Numbered from the stretch's first letter, positions 1-12,213 are shown. The stretch is DNA of 64,000 bases from Dreissena polymorpha (GCF_020536995.1 NC_068359.1:122911272-122975271); one strand, 5' to 3'. Numbers and translations: made by a program. The notes: generated from the letters alone by a model not told the origin.

Positions 1-480
1 GAGTACGTTAACAATAGGAACGAAAATGTTTGAAAAAAAGTTTGAACAAGTTACATTCTATTTAAATCGCTGTAAAGAAACGCAATGTTGGATTAAATGC
101 ATTTGTACTCGATAAGAACTTGATAAAATGTCAATAGGGAGCAAGATGCCAAATGTCACCGTGTTTAGTAAAAGGCTAAACCGACTTCGGAAATCATCCA
201 TGCGCGAAATTTTTATGGTTTTCCGAATAAAAGTTTGTTAAGGAAGCAGTTGCGGGGTTCTATGGGCGGGTCAAGAGGACCAAAACGGTAGTGTTCCCGG
301 CTCGCACCGAGGTGTCAATATTTAAAGAGGAAGCAATTACGATCGTCATTAAGTCGTTAAGTTCAATGTGCAAATGTCTGAATACTGTCCAACCCCAAAA
401 TCAGTCGTCTGTCACCTGTTGTTTGTATTCGTAATATTCGCCACATTTTGTAATATGAATTCACAAATACAAGCTAAACG
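1..480. other. Unique AT-rich DNA, nothing recognised
   Basis: I see no convincing open frame, tRNA or known repeat here. Composition is ordinary for the window. Confidence 0.6.
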
Positions 481-512
481 CTCTGGGGTGGTCTAGGTGT
501 TAGGATTTCAGA
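481..512 (+). pseudogene. tRNA-Glu 5' fragment (relic)
   Basis: About 30 bases resemble the 5' half of the intact tRNA-Glu genes of this window (GGTGGTCTAGGTGTTAGGAT against GTGTGGTCTAGTGGTTAGGAT). The anticodon arm and everything 3' of it are unrecognisable. This is probably a decayed copy. The match is short, so confidence is moderate. Confidence 0.45.
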
Positions 513-1131
513 CTGTTCTGATTCCACGCGTTGTATATTATATTGTACTGTAGATTTAACCTGCCCTCAATATTTTTTCCTATCATTTGATAGTGTGCGT
601 AAAATGCACTTTAATGTATATATTATAGCAGTTAAAATAACTATAAGTTAAAATAACCCAATCGCATTAATCTCAGTGTTCCATTCACCTTTTAGTATAC
701 AAACGTTAAACGTTTTAACTTTATTATGCGAAATTGTCAATGCGGATTTTGACACATATTTACACACAAAAAACATTCGCTTAATGTACACATTTATTTC
801 GAATATGAACATACAATCAAAAAGTACGCAATTTCGCATTTTAATCTTGACAACAACCACTAAATGGTTTTGCTATTAGTATTACGCTATCGGCTAAGGC
901 CGAGGAGTGTCCGGTCTCTACATGAAAATAACGGGCGTCTTTCAATATCCGTATTAATATTGCACGATATTTATTATCTCAATTTAGAATCGGTCACGGA
1001 TTTCAACGGAAAATTCATGAGGGCCACATTGAATCTATCGTATAATACACAATCATACTTTAAAAAATTTTTTCTTGGAAAAAAATGAATTGATTGATCA
1101 ATCTATAGATAATCGTAGTTATGAACAGAAC
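513..1131. other. Unique AT-rich DNA, nothing recognised
   Basis: Only short AT-rich frames occur. No repeat or gene is visible between the tRNA relic and the intact tRNA gene. Confidence 0.55.
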
Positions 1132-1203
1132 TCCGGTGTGGTCTAGTGGTTAGGATTCCTGGTTTTCACCCAGGCGGCCCGGGTTCGATTCCCGGCACCG
1201 GAA
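1132..1203 (+). tRNA. tRNA-Glu (anticodon TTC)
   Basis: A 72-nt cloverleaf. The acceptor TCCGGTG pairs perfectly with CACCGGA, followed by discriminator A at 1203. The anticodon stem CCTGG/CCAGG encloses the loop TTTTCAC, with anticodon TTC at 1165-1167, decoding GAA/GAG. The internal Pol III promoter is intact: A box TGGTCTAGTGG and B box GGTTCGATTCC. No CCA is encoded, as expected for a eukaryotic nuclear gene. A short TTTT about 13 bases downstream could serve as terminator. Two further full copies (24585, 30028) and several relics belong to the same family. Confidence 0.95.
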
Positions 1204-1473
1204 TTAAGATCTACATTTTAATATCTATAACAGCTTTATCGATAGATTGTTTTCATACCCAAAGGAACTACATATTTTACTAAAATGTATCTGACTTACA
1301 TTACATAGTAAATAGTTAAGAGTGAAGCATTGTTGCAGCGTCTCTGTCACTGATCGAATATGTAAAGCGAGTGAAAAATTCGACAGTGTGTTATACAAGT
1401 ATTCGGTCGTAAATGAAACATGCATCAAACGAATAAGGTTCATAAAACGTGATATTTTGTGTGTTTGGGGAGA

Positions 1474-1490
1474 GGGGGGGGGGGGGGGGG
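1474..1490 (+). repeat. Poly-G run (17 G)
   Basis: Seventeen uninterrupted G, preceded by GGGGAGA. Such a run can form G-quadruplexes and is prone to length change and assembly error. Confidence 0.9.
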
Positions 1491-1889
1491 TATATTTTAT
1501 ATAAACAACAAAACGAACGTGTTATGTCCATCTGGCGAACAAAAACAAATAACGCATCTGCTATGAAAAAAACAACGGCACATCATTGGCAGTGTCTTTG
1601 CCATCACCATATATTCGCCATAATCATCATTACCGTCATAGTTATTATTAACATGTCATCGCTGTGGTCATAGTCATGTAATAACAAATACATGTATGCC
1701 TTATAACAGTAATTTATGATAATTACGTTTGAAAGAAAAAATACGGAAACCAAAAGTAATTTTGATTTCAACTCGCCTTTCTTAGCCGGTTTATAGCGAA
1801 AGCGTGTTGAAGTCTAATTATGAAGAAACGATACTGATGATGACAATTTTTACCGTGTCAATGAAAAAATGGAAAGATGTGATTGCGAA

Positions 1890-1945
1890 GATGACGACGA
1901 TGAGGAGGAGGACGACGACGACGATAATGATGATGATAGTGACGA
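1890..1945 (+). repeat. Degenerate GAN/GAY trinucleotide repeat
   Basis: Mixed GAC, GAT and GAG triplets in register. The opposite strand would read as a poly-Ser tract, which is a composition artefact. Confidence 0.8.
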
Positions 1946-2179
1946 AATGGTGACGGAATAACAAGGGGGATAAATAGGTTTAGAAAAAGAGTAACAATAC
2001 GGTAACAAAGAGTGGCGATGATGGTCAATAAATAATTGTTTTATTGTGTTTCTTTTTGAAGGCAAGATCTGCGTTGTGATTCTCTCATTTGTCAATATGA
2101 CTGTTGGGTTCTTTGAGGTTAAAAGCGTGTTTACTATTTAAATTAAAAAATTACTAGCATATGCGCGACCTCCGCCATT

Positions 2180-2460
2180 TAAATAATGATATCAACAGTC
2201 AAACGAAATGTCGGAATTCACCGAAAACAGGTCGAACAATGGGTAATAATGGGAAATAATGACGGTTTTATCTCGTGTCGTACCCGACAAAGCACCGTAG
2301 TAATGAACCGGCCACCTTCGACCCGTACGTCGGCTGACCTTTGGTCTTCATCTCGCGCGCTCGGGTCATCACAGGCATTAGGGGTCATGGGTCACCCTCG
2401 CGTGCCCTCCGCGCGCCTTATTGAAAATCAGCACGTTGAGAATTGAAGACAATCGAAAGA
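2180..2460. promoter_or_regulatory. GC-rich island with nuclear-receptor-like half-sites
   Basis: This island is clearly GC-richer than its surroundings. At 2382-2394 it carries two GGGTCA hexamers separated by one base, the DR1 arrangement bound by RXR, HNF4 and COUP-TF type receptors. Further half-site-like words lie nearby (TGACCT near 2334, GGGTCA near 2363). The motif match is seen in the sequence. An enhancer role is inference, because such hexamers also occur by chance. The reading frame across it has no recognisable domain. Confidence 0.3.
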
Positions 2461-4544
2461 AAAACAGACACCCTCTGGTGGAATACGAAAGGCCACGAGA
2501 AATGGAAAACAGAATAAATGAATCGATTGTTGTCAATTATTGACGCTAATCCATCTCCCAACGGGACACCCTTAAGAGCTAATATTCCATTTAATGTCCG
2601 CAAAAAGAAGACGGGTTTTAATGGTTGTGGAATCTAAGCGAAAAGGAGCTTTTAGATTTTTTCGGGATTAAGGGCGCGATTTAGGGGTTGATCTTTGGTG
2701 AACCGCATGAAAATGGGAGGACTTCGCTTATGGGTAGATTAAGCGAGGCGCAGTCGACTGCAGGCAATAAGGCAATATTCGAGTCCCCTTTTGGTTCCTG
2801 TGGCAGCTTGCTGTCATTGTCTAAGAATAAATTGCTGTGTCCGTGTCCATCAATATGCACGTGCCCGTTGCAGCGGAAAGAGATGCGCTGAAGGGCGGGG
2901 ATGTCTGTCGTCGTGTCAAGGTCCGTGGCATCTGATGGAATATTTACAGCTGTTTGTTTCTATCTGGGTCCGTATTAACAGAACCAACCAATGTTTAAAA
3001 CTTAAGTTAAAAAACACACTATATTCTGCAAACTGTTTTGTTCTAAAAGTGTTAACCAGTTCAAACTGAAAGGAAATTGAATAACTCAAACTACTCACTT
3101 CTTCGTTTAGAACAATGTATATGGTTCAGAAGTAAAATATATATCCCGTATAGATCAAATGCTGAACGTACTTTCATCGTGTTTTAAATCTGCCTCTATA
3201 TTCTTCGGTGTAAGAATCAATTGGTGAGTATGGGCCGTAGACTGCCTTCAATATGAAGAACAATTCCCTAAACTTTTGTATGAAATTTTTGTTGGAGATA
3301 TTAGTTTTCTTTCGTTGTGGGTCTGAAAGTTAAGGTTAGAATACATGAATAGGTGCATGCCCTTTCTTCATTCATGAAAGCATTAAGCGCGTCTCTGAAG
3401 TTTCTTTTGCGTTAATTAGAATTTGCGGAAAGCCCAATAGCAATTCAATGGAGTTTTCCCGTCGGTTAAAAATGTCTTCTGCTCTCCTCCTTTAGATTTA
3501 GGTGCGTTCTGACGCTCAGCGGAATTATAGCGCTTTTGTCAGACATATATTTGTACTTTAAACATTGCAGAAACCAGGGTGCAGAATCAGGGTTACATAG
3601 GGGCTTGATAGAATGTAAACACACCGTTAAGAATTTTATTATTGCAAATATCTCAAGTTATTGAAATACATTTGCGAAAATCTTAAGTGCATAAAAAAAT
3701 TCTTGCAGTTTGTGCCGATATCTTAAGGTATAAGAATAAATCATTGAATACGTCTGAAATCGGTGACCAAATTTCACATTGCGTTACGCATATACGTGCA
3801 GTATACATGGATTTTTTATCAAGAACAATGTCAAATGCTTATTAAATAAAGTAATTCTGATGTATTTCACATTTCCATAAGCAGCATAAAATCTGTCATG
3901 TATGCACTAGTTAGAATTCTAAAGAAAAATGGTTTTAAAAAGTTATTGGAAAAGGCAACTCTTACCGATGTGTTACATCCAATAACGTTTATTTGGAAAA
4001 AAAACAACCAACAAAGGCACGTGATCTAGCATCCTGGTAACCTCGATTAGAATTTATGACACACAGTACAGCGTTGTTTTCATGACCTTGGGTTTGTGAG
4101 TAAGGAGGGAAGGGAAGAGATCCTGTAGATGAGAAATTTCATGAAAACGTTTAATTTCGTCTTTAAGATGTGCATGGTTGAATGATTATTTTCTACTTTG
4201 TTGTATAAAATTACTCAAGTGCTTTACCACAAATGCTAAATTGTGTTATGCTCAAACTCGGCTTGACGTCAATACAATCAGTTGACTATAATCTAGTTGT
4301 GACATTTTCATGATAGAGCATACATATGGAGAGTATTTTGAACTAACTAAAGAGGGAAAATATATACCGTTTAGACAGGCGCATTTGGCCCCAAACTGGC
4401 CAAAAAATAACTTCAGCTGCACCCATTGCCTTATAGCGTCTCTCAAAGGCATGAGCCGACAACATCAAGTTCCTTAAATTGCGCTACAGCAAAAAGGCGA
4501 AAGAAAAATCGCTTATTGTACTGCATTGTTAAAATATAATAGCC
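2461..4544. other. Unique non-coding DNA
   Basis: No gene or recognised repeat. About 2640-2960 is GC-richer and non-repetitive and could be a conserved non-coding element. The rest is AT-rich. Confidence 0.5.
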
Positions 4545-4550
4545 AGTGGT

Positions 4551-5005
4551 CAGAGGGGGTAATCACGTGATGATCTAAGGAAATCAAGATGGCGGCGTCC
4601 GTTCCGAAACAGGTATTTTTTCGCCGTTTTATACTCTTTATTACTTTAATTTAATTATTAAATGCAGCTCACTTTCCAGCCAATACAGCAAGAAAGTGAT
4701 TAGCGTTTATTTCGTAGTAATATTCGTTTTATATCTCGACTTTACCCTGTGCACAATTCCTTAGCGGGAGCCGTTCACCATGTAATTTGTGATCTTGCTG
4801 GGTTTCACTTATTGAATTACTGTCCTGCATACACCTAGATGCATATTTATATTTTTAATCCGTATACGAGTATGCTGTTTATGTTTATAAAGCGGTCTGG
4901 TATGAGGTAGATGTCTTAAACCTGTCTTATACAGTTTTATTAACCAGAATCGTGCAAGATCTAAATGGGTTCCAGATATGATATGATCACAAAGGGGTCC
5001 CGTTT
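4551..5005 (+). repeat. Left terminal inverted repeat
   Basis: Pairs with 8120-8575. Identity is high over the outer ~260 bp, which includes the words AATCAAGATGGCGGCG and GTGCACAATTCCTTAGCG. It falls off inward but stays recognisable around GATCTAAATGGGTTCC and GATCACAAAGGGGTCCCG. Confidence 0.8.
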
Positions 5006-5089
5006 TTAGGAACAGCAAATCCTCATTTGATACTTATGTTTTAAGGTCATTTACGTCCCGGTATTCACACAGGTTGCAGCTATATATGC

Positions 5090-5125
5090 TTGTGTGTGTG
5101 CGCGCGCGCGCGTGCGTGCGTGTGT
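5090..5125 (+). repeat. TG/CG alternating purine-pyrimidine tract
   Basis: Perfectly alternating TG and CG dinucleotides, the type of tract that favours Z-DNA. It lies just inside the left TIR. Confidence 0.85.
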
Positions 5126-5269
5126 AAAGTGATGGGTATTTAGGCTTAAGGCAAAATTGTAATGTCACCCTTAGTTGTTGATTTATTTTGCTAGGTTTTG
5201 CTAGAAATATTTCATGTAATGTTAAATTGTAAACACGTAAAATAATAATGATCAAACCGAAATTTTCAG

Positions 5270-6035
5270 ACGAATATGGCATCGACCTCAAGCCCTTCAA
5301 GCACGGCGCGTCTCTGCACCGACTGTTCAAATCAAGGATAGGCTACAGCCGTCATATCAGACAGCACAATGGACAAGCCCCATACCGGTGTTGTGGGAAA
5401 AATGTTCTTTGACAAGGACAAGCTGAAAATGCACAGGTATTGCAGACCATCTCGTGAAATAGATCTCGATTTTACTTGTATTTAATAGATCTCGGTGTGT
5501 CTGTACCTTTTTATACATAACACAAGTTGTTATACATAAGACAAGTTGCTATCAACTCTATTACTATAAATACGTGTACCTCTTGTGAATATATTGTATG
5601 ATGAATATCGATGATCGTTTTTCGTTGTTAAATGTCTATAAGCTTGTGAGCTTTGTATTCATAATTTAGAATCGATAATATTAAAGTACAGTGAGTGGTA
5701 TTCAAAGCATACGTTGTCACAAATGTATTCAGCTAGCGCACAAGCTATATAAGCCCGAGTTGTTGAAAATCCAACAATTTCTAACACGTTACATCTATCA
5801 TTCTATTTTTTTTTACAGAAATCATATTCACGGAGAGGCGGCCCGCGAGGCATGTTCACAGTGCGGGAAACTGTTTCGCCAACAGGTGAAAAAGCACGTG
5901 ACTGTTACACAACGATAGTACAGGAAACTTTACCTGCGACACGTGTGGTTCACAGTACACGTCAAAACAGGGCCTACAAGACCACAAAGCTAGTCAGCAC
6001 GAGGATCGTGCGGCGAATGCCTGCCAATGCGATAA
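5270..6035 (+). pseudogene. C2H2 zinc-finger exon relics inside the TIR element
   Basis: Two exon-like blocks remain. The first (about 5270-5436) follows an acceptor-like TTTTCAG and ends at CACAG/GTAT. It encodes finger-like residues such as RHIRQHNGQAPYRC and FFDKDKLKMHR. The second (from 5819) follows TTTTTTTTACAG and encodes HGEA, CSQCGKLFRQQ and, in another frame, CDTCGSQYTSKQGLQDHK. Cys and His spacing and the H-x-GE-type linker fit C2H2 fingers. The frame is not continuous, so I call it a relic. It could be a captured host-gene fragment or the remains of a DNA-binding protein of the element itself. No expression signal is evident. Confidence 0.55.
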
Positions 6036-7730
6036 ATAATACCGACACGCAACAAATCTGTACAGGCATACAAAATCAAAAAAGCACTTAACATATGTAT
6101 CGAAACAGTTATAACTATGTATATGCTTTTTATGTTATTTTATGTGTATTTCCTCTTAATTAATTGATCTCACATATTTGGTCTAATGTTGTTGAAAATT
6201 GTTATATATACTTGATCTCTTATACATTGATTTATGTGATTTAAAGCTGTGATTTTATGTTAATCTCTTTATATATTGATTTATGTGATTTGAACCTGTG
6301 ATTTACTGTTATATTGTGCAATTGACAACCAATAATACTCAAATATTGTTTGGAGTCGCTTTACTCTTCTTGTCTGAATTTAATGGATAATTTTATTCTG
6401 ATCAGTGATCTGAAATTCTACCCATGGTGTATCATCTGTTTTTTTTTATAGTTTATAATATGTTTTGAATGAAGAACGAATTAAAATAATAAGACATTAC
6501 TTTTTTCTTGATATATAACTTACACAGGGTGATTGCAAAATGATTTATTTTGTATACATGTAAATATATATTAAAAGTAGCACATAATACAATTAAGACA
6601 ATTAATAAAGACAATGCGAATGCTAGTTTACACTGTTATAACACTTAAGAAGTCAACAAATTTGAAGTTAAAAGTAAGATGTAATTCCTGTTGTCTCCAA
6701 GATAGAGTTGAAATATCTTTGAAATAAAAATTATCACTAATGAATCAGTTTTGTCAATATCAGTGAAGTATACCCACGAAGGTATAAGTTATAAAATGGG
6801 CATCATTTGGAATAAGAGAAAATTATATTGGACGTTTCATTCTTTGGTGGGTGGAAACAATGAAGATGTGTGTTGACAGATCTAAATAAACCTATCAGAT
6901 TCATAATTATCTAAGACTTTAAGCAGACAGACCTACAGTAAACACAGATTATAAACACCGTATGAAAACTGGTGTTTTGCATACAAAAAATGTAATACAT
7001 ATAAACGCCAAAATTAGGATGCACGGCCCGTTTCACTATATGTCAATGGTCAGTTAATTGTTAATAAAAAATGGAAAAAATGGTACACTTACGTATTAAT
7101 AAAGTCTTAATTAAAGATATAGAAATGTAAGTTGGTATACACATTTTACAATGTGGGGCTACTACTATATGTTCATGTGATAAACCTAGAATATACAAAC
7201 ACGGCAGTAACAATTGAACATGGTACATGTATGTCGATGCAAAAATAATGCACACTTTTATTTTTTAAGGCTTTCACCAGCGTCACTTAAGTATTATTTA
7301 AATACTGTCACAGTCATTTTACTCTATGCCCATTATTTTGGTTGGCAGCATTTTGCTGTAGTTAGTTCGGGCCTTCTCCCAGCGCACCCAATTGCCCCTT
7401 TCTGAACAGCATTTCTTTCCGTGGCGACATGGTCAATTCTTTTCCGCCCAGGCAATCGCTTCCTTCCGGGCTAATCGCTTCCTTCCAGGCTAATCGAACG
7501 CGTGGTCACTGTCATTATACATTAAAATAGGTATTAATTCATTATACGTTAAAAGGAGGATAAATGAAGTGCTAAATAAAATTAATGGCATATGCAACAT
7601 GAACATTATTGGCAACTAACGTAAGTTTATTTCAGAAGATTTGATAAACTGTTGTAATGTATTGGTAGGCTGAAGAAACATTACTTAAACACTACATTTA
7701 AAGGTGGGTTAACACAATGCTTATTGTTCA
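6036..7730. other. AT-rich interior of the TIR element
   Basis: No coding region is recognised. A short near-duplicate phrase (TTGATTTATGTGATTT) repeats around 6230 and 6280. Confidence 0.5.
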
Positions 7731-7799
7731 GGCCGGTTAGCTCATTTCATGGACCGCTCGATAGCAAGTCAAGGGTTCGAGGTAGATCCAGCTCGGCAC
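7731..7799 (+). pseudogene. tRNA-like / SINE-head-like sequence
   Basis: GCCGGTTAGCTCA resembles a tRNA A-box region, and GGGTTCGAGG a degenerate B box, about 45 bases apart, ending in CTCGGCAC, which can pair in part with the start. The anticodon arm is poor. It is likely a decayed tRNA or the head of a tRNA-derived SINE. Confidence 0.4.
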
Positions 7800-8119
7800 T
7801 TCATCCCGATATTAATGGTGATTATTAAATTAAGACAAATACCCTCTGTAACTAGTTCATACTTACATACCTTGCAGTTATTATTCTTGCGGAAGCCCTT
7901 TGGTAGGCCACACGTTTTCCTGTAAAAAAGTATTTTAAAAACCTTAAAGTCATGCGTAATTTTTAAATAAAAGGGAGCAGCATTCACAAGTTGTGTTTGG
8001 TTTTGATTAATTAGATCTGCTAAGTTTCGTTCTAGTTAACATGTATCTTGTCTAAATACTTCTATAGCGTTTACTTTTACACCAGAAGGGCATTCAACGA
8101 CCTCACGTTTTTCGGCTGA

Positions 8120-8575
8120 AATCGGGATCCCGTTGTGATCATCTCAAAAGCGGGACCCGTTTAGATCTTAAAACATTTTAAGTTCTTATTACTTGAAAAA
8201 CGATTCGTACACATCTGTATTTTACCAAACACATTACGAAACATTCAAAGAATAGTCGTATATGGATTATAAATACAAATATGTCTCTATTTGTATGCAG
8301 AAGCGTTATTTCACAAGTGAAACCCAGCAAAGATCACAAATTACATGACGAATAGCTCCCGCTAAGGAATTGTGCACAGGGTAGAGTCGAGATATAAAAC
8401 GAATATTACTACGAAATAAACGCTAATCACTTTCTTGCTGTATTGGCTGGAAAGTGAGCTGCATTTAATAATTAAATTAAAGTAATAAAGGGTATAAAAC
8501 GGCGAAAAATACCTGTTTTGGAACGAACGCCGCCATCTTGATTTCCTTTAGATCATCACGTGATTACCCCATCTG
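8120..8575 (-). repeat. Right terminal inverted repeat
   Basis: Inverted partner of 4551-5005. The outer ~260 bp are close to identical and the inner part is diverged, with small length differences. Confidence 0.8.
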
Positions 8576-8581
8576 AGTGGT

Positions 8582-9510
8582 CAAAGTGTCGCATTTGGGG
8601 TCGTCCAAGTCATTTGATCGCCGGTAGTTGACAGGTTCTTGTTTATACTCGATTGAAATCAAACACCGCACTAACAACAATAATATGTTTCCAATAACCG
8701 TCTTTATGGGGTATAATAACGCTGATTTACAAGCGCACGGACTCTATTAAAGAATAAATTTATTTCCCAGCATTTAAATGACAATATTCATCGTTCCTCG
8801 TAGAAGTGAAATATGGCGGGAGGCGATTTCGCCTGATACCGCATGTCGCGCGGGTTACGGGAACGGCATAAAACTTTGATCAAATTATTCTTATCGTTAT
8901 CATCTTCGGCTATTAACGAATGTTTTATGCTTATGGTGTTGATTTGTTCAAAGCATCTCATGCGAAATGTATCAACATTTCACAGATATTAATTTTACAG
9001 TCGACCATTCCCCATTGTGCGAATACAAGAACCGATGGCGACTTAAGAATCCGGATCCGGATTTATATTCAAGGCATTGTCCGCCTTTTACCCAGGCATG
9101 TATACATACGATGATTTACTACACGGATTCACCGATAGTGCGCTGTTTCTTTTTGCACCGTTTCCACCGGTGTGAATCAGCCAAATAGACCAAAGACATC
9201 TAATGCGTTAGTCCACACATGGTCCACACAAGTTGATGAAGATTTTCTAAGTGAAGGGCGGGTCGTTGGTCTAACTCACTGGTGCCAGAACTCAGAGGTC
9301 ATGATATTCATTGACGAAACAACATTTAATGTTTGGTCTTAATTATTGTAGCGCTAGTGACATTGTAAACGCAATGGTAAAATTTAAAAAGTTACAAACA
9401 TCGTATTATTTGCAGTTTAATATATCTATGTTGCTTTAAAATATTGAGTGTACTGATTTCTCGAGCACGTCGAACAATAAATATACCACAAATACAAACA
9501 AGAAATAAGT
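8582..9510. other. Unique DNA, nothing recognised
   Basis: A moderately GC-rich patch occurs near 8800-8870. No domain is recognisable in the short frames and no repeat is seen. Confidence 0.5.
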
Positions 9511-9512
9511 TC

Positions 9513-9785
9513 GTCAGAAACACAATGCCCCCTACTGCGCCGCTTTTATTTAAAAAAAATCATTTGGCAGGTACAGATAATTTTTATAAGGGAAGTAATA
9601 TTTTTTAAAGGGATATAATAAAATATATTTCTTCCCTTGTAGAAATTATCGGTACCTGCCAAATGATAAATATAAATTATCTCCCTTTAAAGCTTGTACT
9701 TCCCTTGGATTTGTTTGGACAGAAGGACGAACGGACGGACAGACAGTTCAAATACTATATGCCATCCTACCGGGGGCATAAAAAT
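9513..9785. repeat. Dispersed repeat, inverted relative of 11.7-11.97 kb
   Basis: Contains GAAACACAATGCCCCC, GCGCCGCTTTTATTT and CATTTGGCAGGTAC. The reverse complements of these occur twice at 11766-11965. It ends in a GACGGACGGACAGACAG stretch followed by GGGGGCATAAAAA, a form I recall from bivalve interspersed repeats. An inner inverted repeat (GGCAGGTAC and GTACCTGCC) is visible. Confidence 0.6.
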
Positions 9786-9792
9786 TACTTAT

Positions 9793-9980
9793 TGAGTCGC
9801 GTTCTGGGAAAACTAGGCTCAATGCACGTGCTAAAAGTGTCATCCCAGATTAGCCTGTGCAGTCTGGGACGACTATTTCCGCCTAAACTGAATATTCGTG
9901 TAGATGAGACTTCCAATGCTAATCTTGGACGACACTTAACGCACATGAAACGCACGCGTATAAACTCATTAAGCCCATTC
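9793..9980. repeat. Palindromic MITE family A, degenerate copy
   Basis: Starts TGAGTCGCGTTCTGGGAAAA, contains CCCAGATTAGCCTGTGCAG and CCGCCTAAACTG, and ends in the inverted form (ACGACACTTAACGCACATG, then ATTAAGCCCA). This is the commonest repeat of the window. Confidence 0.85.
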
Positions 9981-10740
9981 AATTAATGTTCACAAAACGG
10001 GAGTCGGGATTATGACAGTTGTGCTCTGATCATTGCTGTTATTGCGCAACCACCGTGTCGCTGTCCAACTTTATAATTTGTCGAGCAAAATCCCCAGTCC
10101 CGACTGAGCGTCTGCAGAGGGAACGCCATAAAGACCTTCGTAGCTTGTTTTATAATAAAACATTACGTTAATTGTCAGTTAGTAGCGTAAAATTGGCCCC
10201 AAACTATCTAATTGTCTCGTTGTGTCGTAAATGATTAGCCGTTGTCGTAAATTGACGATCACTGTCGTAAACACAATGATTATACTGGTTAATAAACTGT
10301 TGTCACCGTGTGCGCATCTTGTCTTTTCATCTAGATTACTTTGTTGTAAACTTTACACACCTCTTAACTTTTAAAAGACCGGAGTTGACATCCGATAATT
10401 TTAAAAGTACATGTGACAAATTTCCTATTCGAATGCACTCGTTCTGTATCATTACAGGGCGTGCCCAATGTACCATGCAATTTGTTTTTACACAGAAACT
10501 TGTAGCCATTGTTCTAGATTTATATGTTAAATACTTTCTTGTTTTTTTTGTTTTTTAAATGTGTTTTCTTACTCCCCTTCGATATGTAAAGCGATGCATT
10601 AACGAGCCAGAATTTTTTAGTATGATGCCCAATATAAGTTAGATGACAGCATAATTATTGGGATGTATTCGATTAATTTGTTGACGGTTGCGTTAACGAT
10701 GATACTGATAATTATCCCCAATAATTTTTTTAAAGCGTGG
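9981..10740. other. Unique AT-rich DNA
   Basis: No gene is recognised. The word GTCGTAAA recurs a few times around 10225-10272. Confidence 0.5.
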
Positions 10741-10761
10741 GGATATTGTGGTTATCTCCGC

Positions 10762-11174
<413 letters not shown>

Positions 11175-11279
11175 TGGCCACTATCTCCTCCCACCCCAGG
11201 AAACCCGATACCTAGTGATCAGCGTGATACCAATCGAGCTGCTTTGTCAACGTTAACGTGTACTGACATAGGGTAAGTT

Positions 11280-11975
11280 AATTGGAAAAATTAAAAAAAA
11301 TCAAAGTCCAATTTCAAACAACTGCGTATTAACATTGATTACAAAGGTATTGGCCTACATGTAGAAAAAATCCTGACAAATTTTCTTAAAAAATGAGCGA
11401 AATGTGGCTCCCTGAAGTAGAAGATCGGGCAAAATGGGCCATTTTCAGGCATTTAGGGGAGAAAAACTGCTTTAGTTTGCAAGCCACTACAATAATTAAA
11501 GGATTTATACAAACTCACACATGTCTGCCATAACCTCTCAGCAGTGTTTTTCCAGAACTTTCCTGCACTATTTGGAATTTTGATCTGACCCCTGGGTCAA
11601 AAGTTATGGGGGTTGGGGTGGGGCCAGGTCAGAGATTTTCACTCATTTTTATGCCCCCAGTATGGTGAATTGGCCATAACTTTTGCAATATTGAAGATAG
11701 CAACTTCAAGTTCAAAGGTCAAAAAAACAAATCCAAGGGGAGTAATAAGCTTTAAAGGGAGGTAAGTTATGAACCTGCCAAATGATATAAAAAATTAAAT
11801 AAATCAAAGCGGCGCAGGAGGGGGCATTGTGTTTCTGAAAAAATCAAAGGTAGGAAAAACAAATCCAAGGGAAGTAATAAGCTTAAAAGGGAGGTAAGTA
11901 ATTACCCGCCAAATGATTTTTTTTTAAATAAATCAAAGCGGCGCATGAGAGGGTATTGTGTTTCTGACAAACACA
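11280..11975. repeat. Dispersed repeat region
   Basis: Contains GACCCCTGGGTCAAAAGTTATGG and GGCCATAACTTTTGCAAT type phrases. Two tandem copies of a block (about 11705-11840 and 11845-11965) run from CAAATCCAAGGG to GGCATTGTGTTTCTGA. The block is the inverted relative of 9513-9660. No transposase is visible. Confidence 0.6.
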
Positions 11976-11989
11976 TCTCTTGTTATACA

Positions 11990-12213
11990 TGTATGTTATT
12001 TTACATTAACTTCTTCATTTCTACACCGATTCACTACCAATTGATACTGAACATCTCTTATGACAATACGGTCAATCTCAAGTATGCATGGTCCCATTAC
12101 CAATCCTGGGGTGCCCCCTGGGTCAAACATGCGGCGTGGGGATACGCGTCGGCCGCTGCAGCGCCATTTCTAGTTATGAACGTAACGACACGTTCATACA
12201 GATGTACAACTGC
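11990..12213 (+). other. GC-rich, exon-like open stretch beside a LINE tail
   Basis: Around 12080-12180 the DNA turns GC-rich. One plus frame reads aromatic and Ala-rich residues (YAWSHYQSWGAPWVKHAAWG). I recognise no family and no clear splice sites. It could be a relic exon, a regulatory island or chance. Confidence 0.2.

Larger units (their letters stand above)
1204..2179. other. Unique AT-rich DNA with two simple-repeat tracts
   Basis: No gene is recognised. The stretch contains the poly-G run and the GAN trinucleotide tract listed separately. The short frames here follow those tracts. Confidence 0.55.
4551..8575. mobile_element. 4.0-kb TIR transposon-like element with 6-bp target duplication
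   Basis: The segment begins CAGAGGGGGTAATCACGTGA and ends with the near-exact reverse complement. AGTGGT occurs directly outside both ends (4545-4550 and 8576-8581), a plausible 6-bp target-site duplication. The first roughly 260 bp of each end match closely in inverted orientation, and a more diverged match continues to about 450 bp. The interior holds relic zinc-finger exons, a TG/CG tract, a tRNA-like stretch and AT-rich DNA, and no transposase that I can recognise. It is therefore called a non-autonomous or decayed DNA element of unknown superfamily. A 6-bp duplication and long TIRs do not by themselves name a family, and no capsid, polymerase or integrase gene is visible. Confidence 0.75.

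Noticed and set aside
4551-8575. Reading the zinc-finger relics as an active host gene
   Set aside because: The frame is discontinuous and the segment lies wholly inside a TIR-bounded element, so a relic is the simpler reading.
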